NCBI GenBank assembly: GCA_023398105.1
Contig: JAEWST010000103.1
Coordinates: forward strand, 92,813 to 156,812
Reading direction: 5' to 3'
DNA: 64,000 nucleotides
Origin: Bacillota bacterium
Lineage (GTDB): Bacteria > Bacillota > Clostridia > Acetivibrionales > DSM-1351
Below the pieces are notes generated by a model. The model made no database searches. It had not been told where the DNA came from and worked only from the letters and a program-made list of their open reading frames with translations. The position numbers and the translations under genes were made by a program. This document shows, one piece after another, positions 8,450 through 16,499 of the stretch; within the stretch, counting starts at the first letter, position 1; each line of letters begins with the position of its first letter.

Positions 8450-8606
8450 AGCTGTCAAGACTAAACGTAAGAATGAAGATTTTTTGTAACACAAATGTAA
8501 ATAATACTATTTCGTATTAAAATTAAGAACCAATGCATTAAACATCCCACCGCATAAAATACTAAATATTTTGAATTATATAATTAAATAAATTCTAACT
8601 ATATTC

Positions 8607-8640
8607 AACTATTGTTTGAATTTCCTTCAAATAATAGTTT
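8607..8640 (+). terminator. Hairpin terminator after the lar operon
   Basis: A 14-bp stem (AACTATTGTTTGAA with TTCAAATAATAGTT, one G-U pair) has a five-base loop and a weak T-rich tail. Confidence 0.6.
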
Positions 8641-8695
8641 ATTTACATCACTATAAATTTAGGGATATACTAAGGATGTGAAGAGGTGATATAAG

Positions 8696-9526
8696 TTGAG
8701 AAATGAAATAGGGAAAAGGATTGCTGAATTAAGAAAATCCTTTAACATGAATCAGGAAGAACTTGCTGAAAAGTTAAAGGTTACTTTTCAGGCAGTAAGC
8801 AAATGGGAAACAGGCGTTACTTATCCTGATATTGGGTTGCTTTCTCAAATATCTGAATGCTTTCATGTTAGTATAGATTATCTCCTTAAAGGTGATGATG
8901 TCAAAAGTAAAATCTATTATGATAAAAGATATTCTCAGAATGAGTATTATTGGGGGATTAAGCCTTCACCTTTATGCTATAAGGTACTACAGTATATGCC
9001 ACCTGTAAAGCATTTGAGGCTTTTAGATGTAGGTTGTGGTGAGGGAAAGGATGCTGTGTTTTTTGCTCGAAATGGTTATGAAGTAACCGCCTTTGATCTT
9101 GCAGCGGCTGGTATTGAAAAAACAAAAAGGCTTGCAGAACACTGCGGTGTTTATGTTAACGCTTTTACTGTTGATATAAACGAGTTTAGACTAGATACTG
9201 AGTTTGATATTATTTATTCTAATGGGGTTCTTCATTATATTCCACCTAAGATTAGAAATGAAATATTTAATAATTATAAAAATCATACAACAGAAGATGG
9301 AATTAATGTTCTGACTGCTTTTGTGAAAAAGCCATTTATTGAACCAGCACCAGATACAGAAAAGTATAGCTATGAGTGGCTTTCTGGTGAATTGTTTACT
9401 CTATATAATGACTGGAAATTTAATTTGTGTGAAGAAGAAATATTTGATTGTATGTCTTCAGGAATTCCTCATAAACATGCAATAGACAGAGTTATTGCAA
9501 AGAAAACTATAAAACTTGATGTATAA
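8696..9526 (+). CDS. Xre-type HTH regulator fused to a SAM-dependent methyltransferase
   Basis: Residues 1-65 form an Xre/Cro-type helix-turn-helix (NQEELAEKLKVTFQAVSKWE, with the YPDIGLLSQISECFHVSIDYLL tail common in clostridial regulators). Residues 75-276 are a class I methyltransferase with motif I LLDVGCGEGKDAVFF and AFDLA as the acidic end of strand 2, resembling TehB/UbiE-like enzymes. The substrate is unknown; a tellurite or small-molecule role as in TehB is only a possibility. The start is TTG 8696 behind GAGGTGAT. It is a single-gene unit between the lar operon and guaA. Confidence 0.85.
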   Translation: MRNEIGKRIAELRKSFNMNQEELAEKLKVTFQAVSKWETGVTYPDIGLLSQISECFHVSIDYLLKGDDVKSKIYYDKRYSQNEYYWGIKPSPLCYKVLQYMPPVKHLRLLDVGCGEGKDAVFFARNGYEVTAFDLAAAGIEKTKRLAEHCGVYVNAFTVDINEFRLDTEFDIIYSNGVLHYIPPKIRNEIFNNYKNHTTEDGINVLTAFVKKPFIEPAPDTEKYSYEWLSGELFTLYNDWKFNLCEEEIFDCMSSGIPHKHAIDRVIAKKTIKLDV

Positions 9527-9535
9527 TGATAATAT

Positions 9536-9616
9536 ACTCAACTTTTTCTGTTAAATTATAGGTGTTCAGCTTTTCAATGGAAAGATGGGACACCTATAGA
9601 TGTGGGAAAGTTGAGT
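9536..9616. repeat. Nested palindrome upstream of guaA
   Basis: The outer arms are ACTCAACTTT (9536-9545) and AAAGTTGAGT (9607-9616); the inner arms are ATAGGTGT and ACACCTAT. The right side (CCTATAGATGTGGGAAAGTTGAG) recalls the family C repeat. No T-run follows on either strand, so it is not a simple terminator. Confidence 0.7.
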
Positions 9617-9796
9617 AATAAAAAAACACATCTTTATGCTATGCACAACAAATAAAATTCGTTATAATATATTGAAGACTTATTCAAATGTGTTTTTGTG
9701 TAAAAGAGTGTTAGATATTCTTTTATTTTTAAATTAAAAAGAGGCTTTTAGATGGAGCCGTCTGAAATTAATATTTACAAAGAGGAGCTGTGAAAG

Positions 9797-11332
9797 TTGA
9801 ACAATGAAATGGTTTTAGTTATTGACTTTGGTGGTCAATATAATCAATTAATTGCACGCCGTGTCAGAGAAGCAAATGTTTACTGTGAGGTTATTCCATA
9901 CAGTGCTTCAATAGAACGTATAAAGTCATACAATCCTAAAGGAATTATTTTTACAGGTGGGCCTGCTTCTGTACTTGATGAGAAGGCACCGAAATGTGAC
10001 CCAGGTGTTTTTGAATTAGGAGTTCCTGTACTTGGAATCTGCTATGGAATGCAGCTAATGAGTGTAATGCTTGGTGGAAGTGTTGCAGCAGCAGTGCAGC
10101 GTGAATATGGTAAAATCGATATTAATATTGATAAATCACAGCCATTCTTCAAAGATGTTGATGAAAAAACTACTTGCTGGATGAGCCACACATATTATGT
10201 TGATAATACACCAGAGGGTTTTAAAGTTACGGCAACATCGGTAAACTGTCCAACTGCAGCAATGCAGAATGAGAATAAGAAATTTTATGCAGTTCAATTC
10301 CACCCTGAAGTAATGCATACACCAAAGGGAAAAGAAATGTTGAGGAACTTCCTTTACAACATTTGTGAATGCAAAGGTGACTGGAAGATGTCTGCGTTTG
10401 TTGAAAACTCTATTAAGGCTATTAGGGAAAAGGTTGGAGACAAAAAGGTGCTTTGCGGATTATCAGGCGGTGTTGATTCATCTGTAGCAGCCGTACTTAT
10501 TAGCAAAGCAGTAGGAAAGCAGTTGACTTGTATATTTGTTGACCATGGGCTTCTAAGAAAAAATGAAGGTGATGAAGTTGAAGCTATATTTAGAAAACAG
10601 TTTGATATCAATTTAGTTCGTGTAAATTGCGAAGACAGATTTTTAGAAAAGCTTGCTGGAGTATCTGACCCTGAAACAAAGAGAAAGATTATCGGTGAGG
10701 AATTCATCAGAGTTTTTGAAGATGAAGCAAAGAAAATTGGAACTGTAGATTTCTTGGTTCAGGGAACAATTTATCCTGATGTTATTGAAAGCGGACTTGG
10801 TGATGCAGCTGTAATTAAGAGCCATCACAATGTTGGCGGACTTCCTGACTATGTTGATTTCAAGGAAATAATTGAGCCATTAAGAAATTTGTTTAAGGAT
10901 GAGGTAAGAAGAGCTGGAGAAGAGCTTGGAATTCCAGATGATTTAGTTTGGAGACAGCCATTCCCAGGACCTGGACTTGCTATCAGAGTTATTGGAGATT
11001 TGACAAAGGAAAAACTTGATACCTTAAGAGATACAGACTATATTTTCCGTGAGGAAATTAAGGCTGCTGGTATATCAAGAGACATAAATCAGTACTTCAC
11101 AGTGCTTACAAACATGAGAAGCGTTGGTGTTATGGGTGATGAGAGAACCTATGACTACACTTTAGCACTCCGCGCAGTAACAACTACAGACTTCATGACT
11201 GCAGATTGGGCAAGAATCCCATATGACTTGTTGGAAAAGATCTCAAACCGTATAGTCAATGAATGCAAGAACATCAACAGAGTTGTGTATGATATCACAA
11301 GTAAGCCACCAAGTACTATTGAGTGGGAGTAA
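9797..11332 (+). CDS. guaA: GMP synthase (glutamine-hydrolysing)
   Basis: This enzyme converts XMP, ATP and glutamine to GMP. It has 511 residues, the normal size. The N-terminal class I glutamine amidotransferase has the nucleophile C82 in LGICYGMQ and its His-Glu pair in VQFHPEV. The PP-loop ATP pyrophosphatase motif is LSGGVDSSV, and the C-terminal dimerisation domain ends in TSKPPSTIEWE, the invariant tail of the family. The start is TTG 9797, nine bases after GAGGAG. No guanine riboswitch was recognised upstream. The 3' end of guaA is a known integration hotspot, and an integrase remnant lies 145 bases downstream. Confidence 0.97.
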   Translation: MNNEMVLVIDFGGQYNQLIARRVREANVYCEVIPYSASIERIKSYNPKGIIFTGGPASVLDEKAPKCDPGVFELGVPVLGICYGMQLMSVMLGGSVAAAVQREYGKIDINIDKSQPFFKDVDEKTTCWMSHTYYVDNTPEGFKVTATSVNCPTAAMQNENKKFYAVQFHPEVMHTPKGKEMLRNFLYNICECKGDWKMSAFVENSIKAIREKVGDKKVLCGLSGGVDSSVAAVLISKAVGKQLTCIFVDHGLLRKNEGDEVEAIFRKQFDINLVRVNCEDRFLEKLAGVSDPETKRKIIGEEFIRVFEDEAKKIGTVDFLVQGTIYPDVIESGLGDAAVIKSHHNVGGLPDYVDFKEIIEPLRNLFKDEVRRAGEELGIPDDLVWRQPFPGPGLAIRVIGDLTKEKLDTLRDTDYIFREEIKAAGISRDINQYFTVLTNMRSVGVMGDERTYDYTLALRAVTTTDFMTADWARIPYDLLEKISNRIVNECKNINRVVYDITSKPPSTIEWE

Positions 11333-11391
11333 GATGCAAGGTTGATGTGTTAAGGGTTTTGGGGATTTAAGTTTTAGATAATTATATAAAT

Positions 11392-11444
11392 AACCGTGTT
11401 AGATATTTACTGATTTTCAGTTATGTCTAAGACGGTTTTTTTAT
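11392..11444 (+). terminator. Intrinsic terminator of guaA
   Basis: The stem AACCGT...ACGGTT, extended by TTAGA/TCTAA, is followed by TTTTTTT. Confidence 0.85.
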
Positions 11445-11476
11445 TATTTTTTATCTAAAATGGAGGTAGGTTAGAT

Positions 11477-11776
11477 ATGCGTAAAGGTGACATCAAACAG
11501 GGAAGAGTTTTGACCAAAAAACCAAGTGAAAGCATTACATTTGAACAATTGGTGGAAGAATTTTTAAGGCAAGCAGAAATCAAAAATATGTCTGAATACA
11601 CGATAAAAAGTTACAGACATCATACAGGGTACTTTATCAATTTCATAGGGGAAGGATATAAGTGTAAGGATATAACACTTATGATATTAGAAACAAATAT
11701 CTTTATGGTACAAATACTAACGATGAAAAACAGCATGAGATGGACTATAACATTATACTTAAATTGTTTGCTATAA
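11477..11776 (+). pseudogene. Tyrosine integrase remnant (N-terminal core-binding part only)
   Basis: The first 65 residues (ITFEQLVEEFLRQAEIKN, then YTIKSYRHHTGYFINFIG) match the SAM-like core-binding domain at the start of phage and ICE tyrosine recombinases. After CKDIT the similarity ends, the frame runs into unrelated residues and stops at 99; another frame stays open to about 11835. The catalytic domain (R...HxxR...Y) is absent. It begins 144 bases after guaA, behind GGAGG, where integrases of guaA-targeting islands are expected. I read it as the relic of such an element. Confidence 0.7.
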
Positions 11777-11965
11777 TCATCATTAAGATTAATGATGATA
11801 TATGCATCCAAAAGGATTATCAAAATCGCAAATGAAACTTCATAAACAGTTTTCTAACTAAGAACGGCTATAGAGATATGGTAGCTCTTAGCATAGGGGC
11901 ATTGTAAAACTGTAAATGCATACAAAGTTTTTTAAACAAATTTTTATTAAAATATGACACAAAAC

Positions 11966-12036
11966 ATTCTGATTAGAATAAAATAATAGTAATTGAATAA
12001 TAATAGTTGTATAAATCTATTAAAAAATGATATGCT
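11966..12036 (+). promoter_or_regulatory. Possible operator and promoter of the Xre-ImmA-PIN operon
   Basis: A palindrome ATTCT-gatt-AGAAT lies at 11966-11979. A possible promoter TTGTAT (12007-12012), 18-base spacer and TATGCT (12031-12036) stands just before GGAGGTG and the first ATG. The Xre protein is a natural candidate to bind the palindrome; this is inference. The rest of 11777-12057 shows nothing else recognisable. Confidence 0.4.
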
Positions 12037-12057
12037 ATATATAGGAGGTGTTTATTT

Positions 12058-12420
12058 ATGGGAACATTTATGGGTAATTTTAAAACTTATATTGAGACAA
12101 TGAAATATAAACAAAGCTTTATAGCCTTGAAATCAGGAATACACGAACAAACAGTATCACGTTTAATGACAGGCAAACAAGAAATAAAAGAAGAGGATAT
12201 GATTAAATTAGCTGAGTCTGTAAATAAGGATACAACCTATTTTCTAGATCCTGGTTTTAAAGTTGGAAATCAGGACTTAGAACTATCACCAGTTACATGT
12301 TATTTTGGTAATGCTTCAGGTGATAAAGAAGAACTAATTATAAATTTAACTGATTTTGCACAATGCATAGATTCAATATTAGGTAAGAAATTTAGGCTAG
12401 AAATGTATGAGGAAAAATAA
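12058..12420 (+). CDS. Xre-like HTH regulator of a three-gene module
   Basis: A 120-residue protein. The N-terminal 65 residues look like an Xre/Cro helix-turn-helix (YKQSFIALKSGIHEQTVSRL then a MTGKQEI turn, followed by EEDMIKLAESVN). The C-terminal half is acidic and not recognised. A GGAGGTG site stands eight bases before the ATG. Its stop overlaps the next start by one base (TAATG), so it is coupled to the protease gene. In ImmR/ImmA-type pairs the protease inactivates the repressor. By analogy this protein would be the repressor or antitoxin of the PIN protein two genes on; that is inference. Confidence 0.8.
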   Translation: MGTFMGNFKTYIETMKYKQSFIALKSGIHEQTVSRLMTGKQEIKEEDMIKLAESVNKDTTYFLDPGFKVGNQDLELSPVTCYFGNASGDKEELIINLTDFAQCIDSILGKKFRLEMYEEK

Positions 12421-13229
12421 TGGAACTAGAAAAGTGTAAATCAATAATCAAACACAATATTGACGAAAAAAATTATTTAGACAACAACCTTATAAGTAAG
12501 TTTTACGAAGATTGCAATTTACAGTATGGAGAACAATTAGTATTTGACAGTTGGAATGTTGTTAAAATTGTTGCTAAAAAACTAAAAGCACTATCAGTTT
12601 TTTTACCTATGAAGGACACTGAATTAGGTGCAATATGCTATTATAGAAAAAAGTCTATCTCCTATGTATTCATCAATTCTTCAATTCCTGAAGCAAATAT
12701 GAGGTTTGCATTCTGTCATGAACTTTATCATTTGCTAAAGCCGAGTGAGACAATAATAAGTAAAGGCTTAGATATGTATTTGGACACAGAATATTCTGAA
12801 AGCAGAGATGAAATGTTTGCTAATGCATTTGCTGGTGCGATACTAATGCCGGAACAAAAGTTTATTAATAAATGCAAAGCATTAGGAGAAAACATTGATG
12901 AACTAGAAAAGGTAGTTAAACTGTCTGAAATGTTTGGGGCACCTTATGTTTCAGTAGTTATAAGATGTTATGAACTAAATATATTAACGGATAAGTCAAA
13001 ATTATATTGTTTGTTACATGTATCAAAGGATCAATTAAAGGATTTGTACAATGAATATGGGCTAAATATTGCACTCCTAAAGCCTAGAAGAATTGATCAA
13101 TATCAAAACCTTTGTTCACTTGTGTCAGATGAGGCAGATTTACAATTAGAAGATGGTGAGTTATCACAATATGATAAAGACTACATTTTAAATAAACTTC
13201 GACAGTTATATCTAAAAATTAAAGGATAA
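12420..13229 (+). CDS. ImmA/IrrE-family zinc metallopeptidase
   Basis: A 269-residue protein with the zinc motif HELYH at residues 100-104 and a downstream glutamate in RDEMFANAFAGAILMP (E131), the standard COG2856 pattern. The family includes ImmA of ICEBs1, which cleaves the repressor ImmR, and IrrE of Deinococcus. It sits between an HTH gene (one-base overlap) and a PIN-like gene (six bases apart), so a three-gene operon is likely. The probable job is regulated destruction of the HTH partner, possibly freeing or activating the nuclease. No signal peptide is seen. Confidence 0.88.
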   Translation: MELEKCKSIIKHNIDEKNYLDNNLISKFYEDCNLQYGEQLVFDSWNVVKIVAKKLKALSVFLPMKDTELGAICYYRKKSISYVFINSSIPEANMRFAFCHELYHLLKPSETIISKGLDMYLDTEYSESRDEMFANAFAGAILMPEQKFINKCKALGENIDELEKVVKLSEMFGAPYVSVVIRCYELNILTDKSKLYCLLHVSKDQLKDLYNEYGLNIALLKPRRIDQYQNLCSLVSDEADLQLEDGELSQYDKDYILNKLRQLYLKIKG

Positions 13230-13234
13230 AATGT

Positions 13235-14152
13235 ATGAAAACATATCAAGATGAACCTAACAATATTGAAGAAATTCGAAAATTTTGCATATATGAAAAG
13301 CAAGATGTACTAACTAAAACATCAGAAGCAAAAGCAATATTTATGTATGATACTTGCTCTATTATACATCATGCAAATGCACAAAAGATTGAAAGCATAT
13401 CTAATTATATAAAAAAACATATGGGTATAGTGCTTATTACAAAAACTGTTTTAGTCGAATTATCTTCATCTGATAATGGTGGAAATATATTAGAAAAGAA
13501 TGTTAATTTTTTAAGAAATTTAAATGGTTTTGGTATAGATATAATAATATTTGAAGAAGAATTATGCTATGACTGTATTAAATTTTCCTTTTCATATACT
13601 CTTAATGATATAAATGAAAAAATGAAATATGCAATTTGTTTTACAAAAGGATTCCAAGGTGCAATAGCTCAATATATTGACATTTTGCCACAAAAGGAAA
13701 GAATTGCATTACTACATGGAGAATCTAGTAGAGAACCAATCACTGAATTTTTTACTAAAATTAGAAAGAGAAAAACACCACAAGATAGTCTAGCAGAAGA
13801 ATTGATTTTTTTAATGATTATTTTATTACAAGGAATTATTAATGAAGTAGTATTTTTAAGTGATGATTTTAAATCATCGGACAAGTTTTTACAATTAACA
13901 GACTATATTCAAAAACACTATAATCGTAAAGGAATACATATGTACACAACAGCTGTCCTATATTATAAACAAGTGCGTGAGAATATAATTGATTTGGAAG
14001 AAGGAAGAAAATTACTAGAATGTACATATAGTAATAATATTAAAATGTATGCTAGTGATAAAAATGATTTTAAAGTAGAAAAGAAAGAACTATCAATTGA
14101 AGAATTCATAAAAATAATTAATGAGGATAGTGAATTTAGAATATATAGATAA
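13235..14152 (+). CDS. PIN-like nuclease, candidate toxin or effector
   Basis: A 305-residue protein. A PIN-type acidic set can be traced: D39 in FMYDTCSIIH, E75 in KTVLVELSS, D184 with E188/E189 in PQDSLAEELIF, and D210/D211 in VVFLSDDFKSS. PIN domains are Mg-dependent RNases of many toxin-antitoxin systems; DUF4411-type PIN proteins are known to sit next to Xre/ImmA proteins. This one is longer, with a 70-residue insert and a C-terminal extension of unknown role. The assignment rests on motif order, not on a profile search. It is last in the Xre-ImmA operon, and a hairpin-like repeat (TTAAGAA...TTCTTAA) follows at 14167-14200. Confidence 0.65.
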   Translation: MKTYQDEPNNIEEIRKFCIYEKQDVLTKTSEAKAIFMYDTCSIIHHANAQKIESISNYIKKHMGIVLITKTVLVELSSSDNGGNILEKNVNFLRNLNGFGIDIIIFEEELCYDCIKFSFSYTLNDINEKMKYAICFTKGFQGAIAQYIDILPQKERIALLHGESSREPITEFFTKIRKRKTPQDSLAEELIFLMIILLQGIINEVVFLSDDFKSSDKFLQLTDYIQKHYNRKGIHMYTTAVLYYKQVRENIIDLEEGRKLLECTYSNNIKMYASDKNDFKVEKKELSIEEFIKIINEDSEFRIYR

Positions 14153-14303
14153 ATTGTTTTAGGGATTAAGAAGACAAATTACTAAAAAATTCTTAATAAC
14201 ATAGTAGCTTTTGTTTATTGAACTAAGCTTATGATAATAAGTAGAAGCGCTAAAGTGACTATAGATTATATAAGCAAGTTAAGCATCTAAAACGAGGTAG
14301 ACA

Positions 14304-15035
14304 ATGGAAATTAAGATTAAGCAACAAAAAATTGAATTCAATCCAATTAGGCTTGTACTTTTAATAATTTGTATTTACATTTTTGTATCGACTTCTCCAT
14401 ATTGGGTAGATAAATTTCAAACTCTATTAGCAAATGATAAAAATATTGACTGGTGTACTAAAGAAGTTTTAGAAAAAGGAACATGGGGAGAAACATTATC
14501 ACCAAATCATGATTTATTAGTTGTTCCTTACGGGGAGACTGAATTTACTGCATATTATTCAACAGAATTGTACTCATTGAGCGGCTTTTGGGGTGCAATT
14601 CCATATGTGAGTATATTAAATGACAAAGACTTAAAGTATACAGTTGCAACTGTAGAACCAGCCCACACAGATGTGTATCCTGGTACGGCAAACCGAATAC
14701 AGAAAATGTATCCTTATCTAAAGTTTTCGATTGATTCAGGAAAAGAAAATTTACATAAAACTGTTGAAGTTAAAACAAATCTTGAATTAGATTATCCTCA
14801 AAAAACTCCTATGTCTTTAGATTATGATTTTGAATATGTTAACAGTGAGATAACTAGAGATTTTAAGTTGTATTTTGTTTCACCAGATGAATATCTTGCT
14901 ATTAAAAATATATTACCAAAAGATAAGTCGGAAATGAAAGTGACACCATTCATTAGAGGATTTATAAGTATTCTATTTCTTATATTTATAGTTCTCAATG
15001 GAAAGTCATTATTTAAGAAGTCAAATTATGAGTAA
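14304..15035 (+). CDS. Unknown protein with two membrane segments
   Basis: A 243-residue protein I do not recognise. One hydrophobic segment lies near residues 16-36 (RLVLLIICIYIFVSTS) and another at the C-terminus, about 220-236 (GFISILFLIFIVL), ending in a basic tail. The 180 residues between are polar and would lie outside the membrane if the N-terminus is inside. No catalytic motif was seen. It has a GAGG-type site before the ATG and stands alone after the PIN gene. It could be cargo of the decayed island; the sequence does not say. Confidence 0.7.
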   Translation: MEIKIKQQKIEFNPIRLVLLIICIYIFVSTSPYWVDKFQTLLANDKNIDWCTKEVLEKGTWGETLSPNHDLLVVPYGETEFTAYYSTELYSLSGFWGAIPYVSILNDKDLKYTVATVEPAHTDVYPGTANRIQKMYPYLKFSIDSGKENLHKTVEVKTNLELDYPQKTPMSLDYDFEYVNSEITRDFKLYFVSPDEYLAIKNILPKDKSEMKVTPFIRGFISILFLIFIVLNGKSLFKKSNYE

Positions 15036-15165
15036 AATCAAATAGATTAGTTATATTTATAAAATAAACCTCTAATTATACAGTTTCACTACGTAAGTTA
15101 TCAGACTTATACTTTGCTGGATATAGGTGTATAATATAGGAAACTTTAATTAGAGGTTGGTTTTG

Positions 15166-15348
15166 ATGGTTTTGATGAAGAAATTTAGTAAGTTATTTGG
15201 TTTTATTGCAGTATTTATTGTAATGATGGCTACAATGTGTAGTCTTAGTTTTGCAGCTACGGTAGGTCAAAAGTTAACAAGTCCTGAAGATGGGTCAGAA
15301 ATGATTGGAGATATCTTTGATAAAACGAGAGATGGTAAGAGCAGATAA
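15166..15348 (+). CDS. Short secreted protein or truncated remnant
   Basis: A 60-residue product with a clear signal peptide (KKFSKLFGFIAVFIVMMA, cleavage likely after SFA) and a mature part of only about 30 residues, starting ATVGQKLTSPEDG. That start looks like the beginning of a longer secreted protein, so this may be a truncated gene. GAGG stands nine bases before the ATG, and a strong terminator follows nine bases after the stop. An ATG at 15175 is an alternative start. Confidence 0.5.
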   Translation: MVLMKKFSKLFGFIAVFIVMMATMCSLSFAATVGQKLTSPEDGSEMIGDIFDKTRDGKSR

Positions 15349-15353
15349 AGTAG

Positions 15354-15395
15354 TGGCAGTATTGCGTAGATGGCACAATACTGCTGCTTTTTTTG
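15354..15395 (+). terminator. Intrinsic terminator of the short secreted gene
   Basis: The stem GCAGTATTG / CAATACTGC has an 11-base loop and is followed by a T-run. Confidence 0.85.
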
Positions 15396-15566
15396 TATGT
15401 GGAAATGGATGCAATATTGTAGATAATTGGTAAAATCAAGTTGTTATTTGGGTATATATAAAGTATATTATATGCAGACGAATAAACTAATCTAGAAGAA
15501 AGATTTTTAGATTGGTTTAGATAGATTATTTATAACGTGTTAGATAATATGGGTTAGGAGAGTAAA

Positions 15567-16130
15567 GTGAGAATGGATATCTTGAAAAGCTTACAAATTG
15601 AAATATATAAAAGATGCCAAAAACCAACGAATAAATTTGGAATGGGATGTTATTATCATATAGAAGCAGTAGTTAAGAATGCTGAGCTATTAGCACAGAG
15701 GTACGAAGCTAGTAAAGAAATTGTAATGATTGCAGCATGGTTACATGATATTGCATCAATTACGGATTATTCCTTATATGAAAATCATCATATTTATGGT
15801 GCACAGATAGCATATGATATTTTATCAGAACTTCACTATGATGAAGTGAAACTATCGTTGGTACAAAAGTGTATTCAAAATCATAGGGGAAGTATATCGA
15901 ATGAAAAAAATAGTATAGAGGAAATGTGTGTTGCTGATGCTGATGCAATTTCTCATTTTGATAGTATCCCTAGTTTGTTGTTTCTTGCCTATAGTGAAAG
16001 AAAAATGAGTATAGAAGATGGAATACAGTTTGTAAGAAATAAATTGGAGAGAAGCTTTAATAAATTATCTCCTGATAGCAAAATATTTTATAAAGAAAAA
16101 TATAGTCAAGTTATGGGGATTTTAATTTAG
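15567..16130 (+). CDS. HD-domain phosphohydrolase
   Basis: A 187-residue stand-alone HD-domain protein. The metal ligands fit the family: H31 in YYHIEAV, the H60-D61 doublet in AAWLHDIAS, further histidines at NHHIYGA and NHRGS, and D in CVADADAISH. Such proteins hydrolyse nucleotides or other phosphate esters; the substrate is unknown. The start is probably GTG 15567, six bases after AGGAG; ATG 15573 is the alternative. It forms a single-gene unit between two surface or secreted genes. Confidence 0.82.
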   Translation: MRMDILKSLQIEIYKRCQKPTNKFGMGCYYHIEAVVKNAELLAQRYEASKEIVMIAAWLHDIASITDYSLYENHHIYGAQIAYDILSELHYDEVKLSLVQKCIQNHRGSISNEKNSIEEMCVADADAISHFDSIPSLLFLAYSERKMSIEDGIQFVRNKLERSFNKLSPDSKIFYKEKYSQVMGILI

Positions 16131-16499
16131 AGAATATCAATGTTAGGATACATTATATGAGCAGACTATTTATAGGTTAGATGAAGAGCTATGTGTTTTT
16201 CAACTAAAAAATACACAATTATGCTTCTTATTCGTGCATAGGACACTTATAAATCATAAACGTGATTACTTAAATGATTATATTAAGGTTGTATAAGTTT
16301 AAATATACAAATTATAGCATGTGGAAAAAGAGCTTAATTTTGACTATCAGTATAATCGTCTTCTTTAAATATATTGAAAATAATGTAAAATTTCTGCAAA
16401 AATTATGGTAAATTATAGCATGATTGTACTTTAAATTGCAAATAATCTCTCATATATGATATTATGTTAGTAAATATTTTATATTGGGAGGATTAAGAC
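16131..16499 (+). other. Intergenic region before the S-layer-type gene
   Basis: AT-rich spacer without a recognised gene. It contains two copies of AAATTATAGCATG (16310 and 16410) and a good ribosome binding site (GGGAGG) just before 16500. It probably carries the promoter of the long surface protein gene, but no clear -35/-10 pair was fixed. Confidence 0.4.

Noticed and set aside
9541..9796. Guanine riboswitch before guaA
   Set aside because: The conserved TATA...GTCTCTACC-type core could not be found.
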